DNA from: Xenopus tropicalis
Lineage: Eukaryota > Chordata > Amphibia > Anura > Pipidae
Assembly (NCBI RefSeq): GCF_000004195.4
Contig: NC_030680.2
Span: 3,353,579 to 3,417,578 of the forward strand
Length of the DNA stretch: 64,000 bases
Reading direction: 5' to 3'
Shown here: positions 1 to 13,770 of the stretch, piece after piece
Layout of the letters: every line of letters begins with the position of its first letter
Numbering within the stretch: the stretch's first letter is position 1
The notes under the pieces: model-generated
The model's database searches: none
What the model saw: only the letters and a program-made list of their open reading frames with translations
What the model was told of the DNA's origin: nothing
Translations under genes and position numbers: made by a program

Positions 1-1482
1 CTCTGGAGCAGTGACAAGTTGGAGACATTATTGTGTCACGGGGGGAACAGATGGTTCCACTTTGTCCCTATACAGGAAGGGGAGTTCAGCCTTTATTATC
101 CTCAGGAAATCCCCAGGATGCTGTGCGACGCTAACGAGCCACACACCCGGCGTAATTAACTCGCTTGCCTGAGGGAAAGGCTCACGGATTGGCTATTGTG
201 GGGCCCCGACATTGTATCACATACAGATCTGCCCTTCCCAGAATCCCACACGTCTGAACCTGTTTGCCAGGCACATTCTGCAATCTGATTGGTCAAAATG
301 GACCCCCACCTGACCTGTTGGGACAGTATAACTGGGGCATTTATGGACAGAGCAGCTGCTCCTCAGATTGGCCCCAAGCTCTCAGGGGGCCACACATGGA
401 AGCGGCCAATGGCTGCACTCAGAGACCCAGAGGGGAGATTTTCTGGGCGGCGGCAGGGAATCCATCTTTATAAATGAATCCCACTTCATCTTAACGAGCG
501 GCTCCAAATTAACGAGCCATTATTTCTGCTTCTTCTATTTTCTGCACCGAGCAGATCTGTCCCATTATTCTGGCGGGTATCCTGGAGGGACCTCGGATTA
601 GTCACGGGGTAATTTGGGAGCTACGTGTTGGCACGGGGCCCCGCGGCTCCTGCGCCCGCATTACGCCATCTTTTATAGAGAGATGGGGAAAAAAAAGATC
701 CCGGTGACGGTGCCAAAAAGGGTTAGTCACGCTGAGAGCCATCACGCTGATCCGGAGGGAATCGATCCGGGCGGCTCTGTCTGCAGCCCATAACTCTAGC
801 ACCACCGACGCCCGGCAGCTGGCCTATAGAGTACAGGAGCAAAGGTGCAACATCTATTTCTCTCCCTTCTGCCCCTGAGAGAAATCTGCCCTGTACTTGG
901 CACTTGGGTGGGGGGGTCAAATGATTCCATGTACTGATCCAAATCACAAGGTTCTGCTTCAGGGGGGGCACATGATCCGCCTTTATTATTTCACTATTTA
1001 CCAGTCTATGGGGGGGGGGCAATTCCGGGCATATTGCTGCCCCATGTGTTATTATCACCCCAATGTCTTACTATGTGGAAGGAAGAGGCAGATGTGCTAA
1101 AAATGGGTGCAATCCAGGTGGGGGGCATGTATGCTTAACCCCCTCCTCATCCCCATTTCTACACTCCCATACCCGGGGGGGTACCAGTAACTGGTGGGGG
1201 GGGGACATGCCAACGTACTAGTATGGGGCCCCTTAATTACTGACCCCCCGTCTGCCAACAAGGATCTCACTGCCGCCATCAGGGGGGTACAGGGGGTACT
1301 GCAGTCATGGCCCGCATGGGCAGAGGGGTACAAGAGGGATTTGTGGGCACAGAGGTGGGGCTTGCATGAGAGTGGGCAGGGTTTGGACAGACAATGGGTG
1401 GGTTCTTATTATAATGGGCGTTACTCTGGGCATGGCCATGGCGATACCAGGTGTTGGAAACCCATTTCCCCCTGCACAGCAG
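1..1482. other. Part of intron 9; no gene or exon recognised
   Basis: I looked for the next PDE3 catalytic exon on the minus strand and found no matching stretch. The region has several G-runs and no recognised repeat. Confidence 0.6.
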
Positions 1483-2438
1483 CCCGACCCAAGGGATGTT
1501 TGTTTGCCCCTGCCCCACCCAAGGGCTGTTTGTTTGCCCCTGCCCCACCCAAGGGCTGTTTGTTTGCCCCTGCGCCGCTGCCCCACCCAAGGGATGTTTG
1601 TTTGCCCCTGTGCCACTGCCCCACCCAAGGGATGTTTGTTTGCCCCTGCGCCGCTGCCCCACCCAAGGGATGTTTGTTTGCCCCTGCGCCGCTGCCCCAC
1701 CCAAGGGATGTTTGTTTGCCCCTGTGCCACTGCCCCACCCAAGGGATGTTTGTTTGCCCCTGCGCCGCTGCCCCACCCAAGGGATGTTTGTTTGCCCCTG
1801 CGCCGCTGCCCCACCCAAGGGATGTTTGTTTGCCCCTGCGCCGCTGCCCCACCCAAGGGATGTTTGTTTGCCCCTGCCCCACCCAAGGGATGTTTGTTTG
1901 CCCCTGCCCCACCCAAGGGATGCTTGTTTGCCCCTGCGCCGCTGCCCCACCCAAGGGATGTTAGTTTGCCCCTGTGCCGCCGCTGCCCCACCCAAGGGAT
2001 GTTAGTTTGCCCCTGTGCCGCTGCTGTCCCACCCAAGGGATGTTAGTTTGCCCCTGTGCCGCCGCTGCCCCACCCAAGGGATGTTTGTTTGCCCCTGTGC
2101 CGCTGCCCCACCCAAGGGATGTTTGTTTGCCCCTGCCCAAAGCCCCACCCAAGGGATGTTTGTTTGCCCCTGCCCACAGCCCCACCCAAGGGATGTTTGT
2201 TTGCCCCTGCGCCACTGCCCCACCCAAGGGATGTTTGTTTGCCCCTGCCCACAGCCCCACCCAAGGGATGTTTGTTTGCCCCTGCCCACAGCCCCACCCA
2301 AGGATGTTTGTTTGCCCCTGCGCCGCTGCCCCACCCAAGGGATGTTTGTTTGCCCCTGCCCACAGCCCCACCCAAGGGATGTTTGTTTGCCCCTGCGCCG
2401 CTGCCCCACCCAAGGGATGTTTGTTTGCCCCTGCGCCA
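1483..2438 (+). repeat. Minisatellite, ~38-bp unit, about 26 copies (intron 9)
   Basis: The core is CACCCAAGGGATGTTTGTTT followed by GCCCCTG and a variable spacer (CGCCGCTGC, TGCCACTGC, CCACAGC or none), so units range from about 30 to 41 bp. Early copies have GGGCTG instead of GGGATG. The array begins about 60 nt from the exon 9 donor. Frames are open on both strands but this is repeat, not coding. Confidence 0.96.
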
Positions 2439-2497
2439 TCACCTGAGACGCACAAGTCACAGAGGTAAAAGCAATGAATGTGGGGGTTTCGGGGTAC

Positions 2498-2635
2498 CTG
2501 GCTGAGGATCCTCCCGGATTTCCCTCCCGTCCGTTCCACCAGATCAAATATTGGGAAGTTCCAATTGTCCAATCTGTCCAATAGCGAGTCCTGGTCCTCA
2601 ATCAGCATCAGCTCCAGGGGGGACTCTTCCTTCAT
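2498..2635 (-). CDS. pde3b: PDE3 exon 9: start of the conserved catalytic region
   Basis: A 138-nt, phase-0 exon encoding residues 553-598. It contains LELMLIEDQDSLLDRL and DNWNFPIFDLVERTGGKSGR, ending ILSQ at CAG|GTACCC. The NWNFPIF...GRILSQ motif opens the PDE3 catalytic domain. EDQDSLL, the NW and the KSGRILSQ end look more PDE3B-like, while FDLVE is shared with PDE3A. The acceptor (GACCCACAG|ATG) has an interrupted pyrimidine tract made partly of the C-run of the neighbouring repeat. The next exon was not found between 1 and 2497. Confidence 0.93.
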
Positions 2636-2667
2636 CTGTGGGTCACAAGGGGCCACAATGTTACACT

Positions 2668-4052
2668 GGGGGGGGGGGGTGTACCCCACTCCCTGATATA
2701 TGGGGGGGATTTACCCCACTCCCTGATATATGGGGGGGATTTACCCCACTCCCTGATATATGGGGGGGATTTACCCCACTCCCTGATATATGGGGGGGGA
2801 TTTACCCCACTCTCTGATATATGGGGGGGATTTACCCCACTCTCTGATATATGGGGGGGATTTACCCCACTCCCTGATATATGGGGGGGATTTACCCCAC
2901 TCCCTGATATATGGGGGGGATTTACCCCACTCCCTGATTTTTGAGGGGTTGTACCCGACTCCCTGATATATGGGGAGATGTACCCCACTCCCTGATATCT
3001 GGGGGGATGTACCCCACTCCCTGATATATGGGGGGGATGTACCCCACTCCCTGATATATGGGGGGGATGTACCCCACTCCCTGATATATGGGGGGGGATT
3101 TACCCCACTCCCTGATATATGGGGGGGATTTACCCCACTCCCTGATTTTTGAGGGGGTTGTACCCCACTCCCTGATATCTGGGGGGGATGTACCCCACTC
3201 CCTGATATCTGGGGGGATGTACCCCACTCCCTGATATATGGGGGGGATGTACCCCACTCCCTGATATATGGGGGGGATGTACCCCACTCCCTGATATATG
3301 GGGGGATTTACCCCACTCCCTGATATATGGGGGGGATGTACCCCACTCCCTGATATATGGGGGGGATGTGCCCCACTCCCTGATATATGGGGGGTTGTAC
3401 CCCACTCCCTGTTACACGGGGGATGTGCCCCACTCCCTGATATATGGGGTGTTGTACCCCACTCCCTGTTACACGGGGGGGATGTACCCCACTCCCTGAT
3501 ATATGGGGGGGATGTACCCCACTCCCTGATATATGGGGGGTTGTACCCCACTCCCTGTTACACAGGGGATGTGCCCCACTCCCTGATATATGGGGGGTTG
3601 TACCCCACTCCCTGTTACATGGGGGATGTTCCCCACTCCCTGATATATGAGGTGTTGTACCCCACTCCCTGATATATGGGGGGGATGTACCCCACTCCCT
3701 GATATATGGGGGGTTGTACCCCACTCCCTGTTACACGGGGGATGTGCCCCACTCCCTGATATATGGGGGGGATGTACCCCACTCTCTGATATATGGGGGG
3801 TTGTACCCCACTCCCTGTTACATGGGGGATGTTCCCCACTCCCTGATATATGAGGTGTTGTACCCCACTCCCTGATATATGGGGGGGATGTACCCCACTC
3901 CCTGATATATGGGGGGGTTGTACCCCACTCCCTGTTACATGGGGGATGTTCCCCACTCCCTGATATATGGGGTGTTGTACCCCACTTCCTGTTACATGGG
4001 GGATGTGCCCCACTCCCTGATATATGGGGGGTTGTACCCCACTTGCTGATAC
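2668..4052 (+). repeat. Minisatellite, ~30-bp unit, about 46 copies, filling intron 8
   Basis: The core is CCCCACTCCCTGATATATGG plus a G-run and ATTTA, ATGTA or TTGTA. Variants include GATATCTGG, GATTTTTGA, and TTACACGG or TTACATGG in place of the GATATATGG core; the TTACA types are concentrated from about 3410 onward. The array covers nearly all of intron 8 (2636-4052), and its last, diverged unit includes the exon 8 donor bases. Confidence 0.97.
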
Positions 4053-4201
4053 CTCGGATTCCCGGCCGGCCTGCCCCGGTTCTGTGTAAGGCTCGTGGGT
4101 TTCGGACACATTCCTGGTGTCTTTGTGCAGCCTGGTCTCCTGCGCCTTCTCCTTTAAATGCCCTGGTTCCTTCTGGCTGTTGCCCCCGGTGCCACTTTCA
4201 G
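4053..4201 (-). CDS. pde3b: PDE3 exon 8: acidic/polar linker before the catalytic region
   Basis: A 149-nt exon encoding residues 504-552 plus the split codon 503, ending at phase 0. The product is highly polar (ESGTGGNSQKEPGHLKEKAQ, later EPGQAGRESE), as expected for the poorly conserved linker before the PDE3 catalytic domain. The acceptor is CTCCCCAAG|CT and the donor CCGAG|GTATCA. Homology is weak, so support comes from position, frame and splice sites. The intron 8 minisatellite begins immediately at the donor. Confidence 0.78.
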
Positions 4202-4360
4202 CTTGGGGAGGAGAAGGGGCATTAGTGAAGCAAAGACACAATCACAGGGGGAGACCCAATTCCTGACAGAACCCGGCGCTGACAAAGGGATCCAGTTGGA
4301 CCGGTTCCCACTGGTAAATAATGGGCAGTGAATGGGATAATGGGCATTCCCAGTACCTAC

Positions 4361-4452
4361 CCGGGTTCCTAGCCTGATGCTCGGTGCCCGATTGGGAACT
4401 GGTGTCTGTCGCTTCCGTGTTGGAAAGATGCTTCAGAATTGGCCGCCCACAA
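4361..4452 (-). CDS. pde3b: PDE3 exon 7
   Basis: A 92-nt exon encoding residues 473-502 plus split codons. The split codon 472 and the following bases read SCGRPILKHLSNTEATD, matching the family's conserved SCG-containing stretch; the rest is a polar, acidic linker. The acceptor is TTTCCCCCCAG|TTG and the donor CCCGG|GTAGGT. It is flanked by two short introns (196 and 159 nt). It was accepted mainly because it restores frame between exons 6 and 8. Confidence 0.83.
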
Positions 4453-4648
4453 CTGGGGGGAAACAAAAGGAAGTGGTTTATAGTACATAAGGCACCCAGA
4501 GACCGGCACAGCGGCACCCAGGGGCAACTCAGCACCCAGGGAAGCATTACAGGGCCGCTGTATATGGGATCCTGTACAGCAGCCCGATGCCTTGATGCTA
4601 ATGAGAGCGGAGAGCCCTTGGTTGCTATGTGACTTTGCCCCCCGTTAC

Positions 4649-4844
4649 CTGGTACAAATATGGCTGGTGGGCGGCCGGACCTGCGGCTGGAAATCCTGAG
4701 AAGTGGAAACGAGTCCTGGGGTTTTATGCAGCGTGACGCTCGGCTTGGTGAGGAAATCGGCGGTGTCGGGGAATTCAACGGGCGCCCGGCTAAAGCCAGA
4801 ACCGTGGCTGGGGGAATTCACAGGGCTGAGAGACGGAGAGGTAC
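4649..4844 (-). CDS. pde3b: PDE3 exon 6: PVEFPDTADFLTKPSV segment
   Basis: A 196-nt exon encoding residues 408-471 plus split codons at both ends. TSPSLSPVNSPSHG and PVEFPDTADFLTKPSVTLHK match the conserved PDE3 middle region; the end (TSQDFQPQVRPPTSHICT) is more divergent. The acceptor is CCCCCCAG|GTACC and the donor ACCAG|GTAACG. Intron 5 upstream holds a four-copy ~111-bp tandem repeat; intron 6 downstream is 196 nt. Confidence 0.88.
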
Positions 4845-4890
4845 CTGGGGGGCAACAAAGACAGCAGTATATTGTAACACTTTGTCATCA

Positions 4891-5325
4891 TTCTCCCATA
4901 ACCTGCCTGCCCTTACAGTAAGGAACCCCTTCCTATGCTGATGGTGAGATCCCCTTTCCTCCCCACCCCAATGTATCACTCATTCCCCCTCTCTTGGTAG
5001 GGAATCCCATAACCTGACTGCCCTTACAGTAAGGAACCCCTTCCTATGCTGATGGTGAGATCCCCTTTCCTCCCCACCCCCAATGAATCACTCATTCCCC
5101 CTCTCTTGGTAGGGAATCCCATAACCTGACTGCCCTTACAGTAAGGAACCCCTTCCTATGCTGATGGTGAGATCCCCTTTCCTTCCCACCCCTAATGAAT
5201 CACTCATTCCCCCTCTCTTGGTACTGAACCCCATAACCTGACTGCCCTTACAGTAAGGAACCCCTTCCTATGCTGATGGTGAGATCCCCTTTCCTCCCCA
5301 CCCCCAATGAATCACTCATTCCCCA
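4891..5325 (+). repeat. Tandem repeat, ~111-bp unit, about four copies (intron 5)
   Basis: Units start CCCATAACCTG at about 4895, 5006, 5118 and 5230. They contain CTTACAGTAAGGAACCCC and TGCTGATGGTGAGATCCCC. Copies are nearly identical, suggesting recent duplication. Confidence 0.95.
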
Positions 5326-5721
5326 TTTCTCATGAAGCAATGGGGAGGTGAGGCTAGGCAGGGAAACATGAATAGAGGTGAGTTGAGGATAGGAGAGGCC
5401 ACAAGGGAATGTGGGAGAAGAGCCCGACAGGGGAGGAGAGACTAGAGCGGAACATGTGAGTGGAGGCCATGACAAGGGCAGAAAGACATAGCAAGAACAT
5501 GTGAGCAGAAGTCGGTTGGGGACAGGGAAGGGAGGTCACATGGTAACACAAGAGCACAAATAGGAAAAGAGAAGAGCATTGGGGGAGGTCATACAAGAAA
5601 AAGGAAGGGGAGGGCAGTTCTGAGAAAGGGAGGATGATTACCCAGAAACACGTTTTGAGTAAATGAAAGAAGTGACTAAATGTGGCCAATGAGCAGCCCA
5701 GATGGGCCCCTGTGGTTCCTA

Positions 5722-5907
<186 letters not shown>

Positions 5908-6044
5908 CTACTGGCCCTTTAATGAATAGTTTTGTGGTTCAGTTAAAGCTGTTCAACACTGACATCTGCTGGGAGACGCAGGTACTGCACTCACACTGAC
6001 CAGAACCAGTACATTCTGCGCAGTTTAGCACTTTCCCTTTAATG

Positions 6045-6116
6045 GAAATGTAACCTGCAACTCCCAGCTCAAACAACTCCCATCATCCTCCTACAGATAA
6101 CTGCAGGTTACATTTC
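6045..6116. repeat. Inverted repeat with 15-bp arms (intron 4)
   Basis: GAAATGTAACCTGCA at 6045-6059 is mirrored by TGCAGGTTACATTTC at 6102-6116, with a ~42-bp loop. It is probably a small fold-back or terminal-inverted-repeat relic. No target-site duplication was identified. Confidence 0.7.
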
Positions 6117-6151
6117 TCTATTTATTCTCATTCTAATGAAGGTCTGAATTA

Positions 6152-6307
<156 letters not shown>

Positions 6308-6323
6308 CTAGTAAATACACGGT

Positions 6324-8530
<2,207 letters not shown>

Positions 8531-9035
8531 AACAGGAGAGCAATGGGAAGAGAGAAGCCTAAGAACAATGGAGTCTCAGGCACGGCTGAAACTGCACGGG
8601 GGGGGGGACACCAAGAACAATAGAATATAGTCAGTGCTTCTACTTCAGCCTGACCACTGTGAGTTCTATGAAAAATTGCAGTTGGTCTCACTGCACTTCC
8701 TACATCTCTGCTTTATTTATTGCCCCGTAACAGGAAATACTGGGGGGGGAGGGGGCATTTAGCTTTCTAAAGAACAGCCCCGGATCCCCTGCGGAGCATC
8801 AGCACTTGGGGTTACACGGGGTCTCTGGCAAACAGGAGCGGCAGTGCGGCTGCACCACAGACTGGGAACGTCAGCGCCGACGGATCTTATCTCTCCCAGT
8901 GACGTCAATCGGCTTCAGCTCCGTGTTGGGCTTGTAGGCAGGAACTCAGCCGCCCCATTACTGGGAGCTCAGGGAAAGTTCCCCTTTAAATTAACTCCTA
9001 GCATGCTGCAGAAATGATGGGAGAAGTTATCGGCA
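8531..9035. other. Intron 1 sequence without a recognised gene
   Basis: The stretch has G-runs (8600, 8745) and a perfect TGACGTCA octamer at 8900-8907. Nothing else was recognised. Confidence 0.6.
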
Positions 9036-9950
9036 TAATAATGTACCCCCTACTGTAAATGATAAGGATATTAGCAGTCACTGAGGGGCTCTGTGCCCCC
9101 CATATAAAGGCACAAGGCTGCAGGCTGAGTTATACAGGGAACTCTGAGTATCACTCATGTATTATAAGGGATAATGTACCCCCTACTGTAAATGATAAGG
9201 ATATTAGCAGTCACTGAGGGGTTCTGTGCCCCCCATATAAAGGCACAAGGCTGCAGGCTGAGTTATACAGGGAACTCTGAGTATCACTCATGTATTATAA
9301 GGGATAATGTACCCCCTACTGTAAATAAGGATATTAGCAGTCACTGAGGGGTTCTGTACCCCCCATATAAAGGCACAAGGCTGCAGGCTGAGTTATACAG
9401 GGAACTCTGAGTATCACTCATGTATTATAAGGGATAATGTACCCCCTACTGTAAATGATAAGGATATTAGCAGTCACTGAGGGGTTCTGTGCCCCCCATA
9501 TAAAGGCACAAGGCTGCAGGCTGAGTTATACAGGGAACTCTGAGTATCACTCATGTATTATAAGGGATAATGTACCCCCTACTGTAAATGATAAGGATAT
9601 TAGCAGTCACTGAGGGGTTCTGTGCCCCCCATATAAAGGCACAAGACTGCAGGCTGAGTTATACAGGGAACTCTGAGTATCACTCATGTATTATAAGGGA
9701 TAATGTACCCCCTACTGTAAATGATAAGGATATTAGCAGTCACTGAGGGGTTCTGTGCCCATATAAAGGCACAAGGCTGCAGGCTGAGTTATACAGGGAA
9801 CTCTGAGTATCACTCATGTATTATAAGGGATAATGTACCCCCTACTGTAAATGATAAGGATATTAGCAGTCACTGAGGGGTTCTGTGCCCCCCATATAAA
9901 GGCACAAGGCTGCAGGCTGAGTTATACAGGGAACTCTGGGTATCACTATA
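9036..9950 (+). repeat. Tandem array, ~132-bp unit, about seven copies (intron 1)
   Basis: The unit contains GATAATGTACCCCCTACTG, GGATATTAGCAGTCACTGAG and CCCATATAAAGGCACAAGG. Copies differ by small indels: one lacks ATGA near 9326 and one lacks CCCCC near 9760. Confidence 0.96.
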
Positions 9951-10342
9951 GAGGGCCCTGACCCCCCCACCCATGGGGATACTAATGGGGGCTTATGGGC
10001 TGGACCCCCCCCCTGCTGCACAGAATGTTTTTATTTGCAGGTAGTAAAAGCCGTGTGTCGGAGCAGCGCAGGATTGATGAGGGGACGGGTAATTGAAATG
10101 AAGGCAATTTAATCTTTTAAGTGCTGCGATGACGCAGGGACAATGCAAATGGGCGCGTTCCGCCGAGTGCTGGAAGGGATCTCCGGACTGGATTAGAGAG
10201 ACATTTACATGCGCCGCGAGTGGGCGGAACCAGCGCCGGATTCTTGTAAACCTCAGGATTTCAGCGAATTTAAAAGCCCAAGTCACCTCCATCTTGTATA
10301 GAAACAGGAGAGAATGAAAAATGGGGGTGCAAAGGGGATACA
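9951..10342. other. Intron 1 unique sequence, no gene; possible regulatory element
   Basis: From about 10030 to 10290 the sequence is non-repetitive, keeps CpGs and contains ATGCAAAT (about 10143) and AT-rich TAATTGAAATG-type motifs. No exon was recognised. Confidence 0.45.
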
Positions 10343-11577
10343 GGAAACACTATGGCACCTCCCACCCATATGTATAAATACAAATATACAGAGAAGGAAT
10401 GTTCTGGGCACACAATAAGCTGTACCCCCATACTGTACTGTCTAAGGGAAACACTATGGCACCCCCTACCCATATGTATAAATACAAATATACAGAGAAG
10501 GAATGTTCTGGACACACAATAAGCTGTACCCCCATACTGTACTGTCTAAGGGAAACACTATGGCACCCCCTACCCATATGTATAAATACAAATATACAGA
10601 GAGGGAATGTTCTGGGCACACAATAAGCTGTACCCCCATACTGTACTGTCTAAGGGAAACACTATGGCACCTCCTACCCATATGTATAAATACAAATATA
10701 CAGAGAGGGAATGTTCTGGGCACACAATAAGCTGTACCCCCATACTGTACTGTCTAAGGGAAACACTATGGCACCCCCTACCCATATGTATAAATACAAA
10801 TATACAGAGAGGGAATGTTCTGGGCACACAATAAGCTGTACCCCCATACTGTACTGTCTAAGGGAAACACTATGGCACCTCCTACCCATATGTATAAATA
10901 CAAATATACAGAGAAGGAATGTTCTGGACACACAATAAGCTGTACCCCCATACTGTACTGTCTAAGGGAAACACTATGGCACCCCCTACCCATATGTATA
11001 AATACAAATATACAGAGAGGGAATGTTCTGGGCACACAATAAGCTGTACCCCCATACTGTACTGTCTAAGGGAAACACTATGGCACCTCCTACCCATATG
11101 TATAAATACAAATATACAGGGAAGGAATGTTGTGGGCACACAATAAGCTGTACCCCCATACTGTACTGTCTAAGGGAAACACTATGGCACCCCCTACCCA
11201 TATGTATAAATACAAATATACAGAGAAGGAATGTTCTGGGCACACAATAAGCTGTACCCCCATACTGTACTGTCTAAGGGAAACACTATGGCACCTCCTA
11301 CCCATATGTATAAATACAAATATACAGAGAGGGAATGTTCTGAGCACACAATAAGCTGTACCCCCATACTGTACTGTCTAAGGGAAACACTATGGCACCC
11401 CCTACCCATATGTATAAATACAAATATACAGAGAAGGAATGTTCTGGGCACACAATAAGCTGTACCCCCATACTGTACTGTCTAAGGGAAACACTATGGC
11501 ACCTCCTACCCATATGTATAAATACAAATATACAGAGAGGGAATGTTCTGAGCACACAATAAGCTGTACCCCCATAC
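10343..11577 (+). repeat. 104-bp tandem family, array A, about 12 copies (intron 1)
   Basis: The unit contains CCCATATGTATAAATACAAA, GGAATGTTCTGGGCACAC and CTGTACTGTCTAAGGGAAAC. From the third unit the variants CACCCCCTACC and CACCTCCTACC alternate strictly, giving a 208-bp dimeric higher-order repeat. Frames of 75-85 codons recur with the 104-bp period and are not judged coding. Confidence 0.98.
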
Positions 11578-12784
11578 CATTAGTATATCGGTGTATGGGG
11601 GGCCCACATGTACTGGACTTACAGTTGATTAGAAAGAGCCTCCGCTGAGGCATCAGTGGATTGTAACCCAGCAGCACCATCTAGTGGCCAGAGAGAGACG
11701 CTGCGTCCGGCAAGGGAAACAATTTGGCAGCTCCGACCCACAGACAATACAAATAGTAAAAGTCACCTACGGCAGTGCAGCGTCAGGATACAGCTCAGGG
11801 CTGGGGGGGAGTCGTATTGATACCCTAAAGCAAACAGCACTATAGGAGTTAAGAAGAATAAACCCCTGACCCACAGAGCCTACAATCTAATCACCGTTAC
11901 ATTATAGAATCAATCCCGGAATTCCCTCTGCGGTGCCCTTGGCTAGTGGCCAGCACCGGAGGCTAGTGCCAGCCCAGAGACTCTCCCCCTGCAGCTCGGT
12001 CAGTACCCCAAGTGGCCCCTAGATGGCACTCTACACCAAACCCAGTAGAATCAGCCCACCGAAGGGGCTACAATGAGTCTGGCATTACATTTCACGTTTT
12101 ATTCTCATAGCAACCAGCATGGCAACCCCCCCCCACCAATCCTTGTGCCCCCGGCCAAAGCAAAACAGCCCTGCCCGACCATCGCACACATTACACCCCA
12201 AATTGTATGGGGGTCCAATTGAGTCCCAAGGGCCCAGCCAATCAACTGACAAACTCGCAGGAATGTGAACCCAGTTAGCGCCTTTGTTTTCCCTGCTGAT
12301 TAATGGCTAATTATTACCGGGCCGATAAAGAGGCGCCGCAGCTGCCCGGTTCCCACGTCGGCCCGGCATTACCCAGGGATACGGGGGGGCGGCAGGTAGG
12401 AGAGGAATTCCATTTGTCCAGGGCTGTGTGTCGCCCCCCTATTCAGCAATTTGGCCCTGTATGGAATTTAAAGGGGAAGTATTCAGATATATAGATGACA
12501 AGTTATTGCAGATAAAGTGCCCCCCCGGCTACACTCTATAGGCCAGCTCCCGTGCAGGATGAATAATACATGGGCCCTTACAGTTACTTACGTATGTACT
12601 AAGCACGAGTATTTACCAACGTGTAACGTTCAGGTGTCGGCTCAGGAAATAGTTGTGTGAAAACTGCAATAAACTTCCAGAATTCCTTCTCTGCCTGAAC
12701 TTGTCCTTTAATGGGCTGCACCGGGTCTGGGGGGGGCGGAATTATTGTCTGAATGTCTGGTGTCAATCAAAAGACTCACTTCTG
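11578..12784. other. Intron 1 unique sequence, no gene recognised
   Basis: This is mostly non-repetitive. Around 12240-12420 it has a cluster of homeodomain-like cores (GATTAATGGCTAATTATTAC) and retained CpGs, which could be a conserved element. No exon was recognised. Confidence 0.45.
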
Positions 12785-13770
12785 GCACATAGGGATTCCC
12801 CTGTACTAAGCACAATTCAGCAGGAACAGCCCCCTAAGTTTGCTCATAGCCTGTACAGAGAGATACCATAAAACTATGGCACCTAGGGATTCCCCTGTAC
12901 TAAGCACAATTCAGCAGGAACAGCCCCCTAAGTTTGCCCATAGCCTGTACAGAGAGATACCATAAAACTATGGCACATAGGGATTCCCCTGTACTAAGCA
13001 CAATTCAGCAGGAACAGTCCCCTAAGTTTGCCCATAGCCTGTACAGAGAGATACCATAAAACTATGGCACATAGGGATTCCCCTGTACTAAGCACAATTC
13101 AGCAGGAACAGCCCCCTAAGTTTGCTCATAGCCTGTACAGAGAGATACCATAAAACTATGGCACATAGGGATTCCCCTGTACTAAGCACAATTCAGCAGG
13201 AACAGCCCCCTAAGTTTGCCCATAGCCTGTACAGAGATATACCATAAAACTATGGCACATAGGGATTCCCCTGTACTAAGCACAATTCAGCAGGAACAGT
13301 CCCCTAAGTTTGCCCATAGCCTGTACAGAGAGATACCATAAAACTATGGCACATAGGGATTCCCCTGTACTAAGCACAATTCAGCAGGAACAGCCCCCTA
13401 AGTTTGCTCATAGCCTGTACAGAGAGATACCATAAAACTATGGCACATAGGGATTCCCCTGTACTAAGCACAATTCAGCAGGAACAGTCCCCTAAGTTTG
13501 CCCATAGCCTGTACAGAGAGATACCATAAAACTATGGCACATAGGGATTCCCCTGTACTAAGCACAATTCAGCAGGAACAGCCCCCTAAGTTTGCTCATA
13601 GCCTGTACAGAGAGATACCATAAAACTATGGCACATAGGGATTCCCCTGTACTAAGCACAATTCAGCAGGAACAGCCCCCTAAGTTTGCCCATAGCCTGT
13701 ACAGAGATATACCATAAAACTATGGCACATAGGGATTCCCCTGTACTAAGCACAATTCAGCAGGAACAGC
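12785..13770 (-). repeat. 94-bp tandem family, inverted array, about 10.5 copies (intron 1)
   Basis: The unit on this strand reads CATAGGGATTCCCCTGTAC, CAATTCAGCAGGAACAG and CCATAAAACTATGG, the reverse complement of the intron 3 array. Variants CAGTCCCCTAAG and AGAGATATACC recur at intervals of several units, showing block duplication inside the array. Confidence 0.97.

Noticed and set aside
1..1482. Search for PDE3 exon 10 (continuation of the catalytic domain)
   Set aside because: No minus-strand stretch between 1 and 2497 reads like the expected residues after ILSQ with splice sites, so the exon probably lies beyond the window.
10343..11577. Recurring 75- and 85-codon frames (MFWAHNKLYPHTV and MPRTFLLCIFVF types) in all 104-bp arrays
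   Set aside because: They recur every 104 bp on both strands, shifting frame with the period. They are by-products of the unit, not genes.
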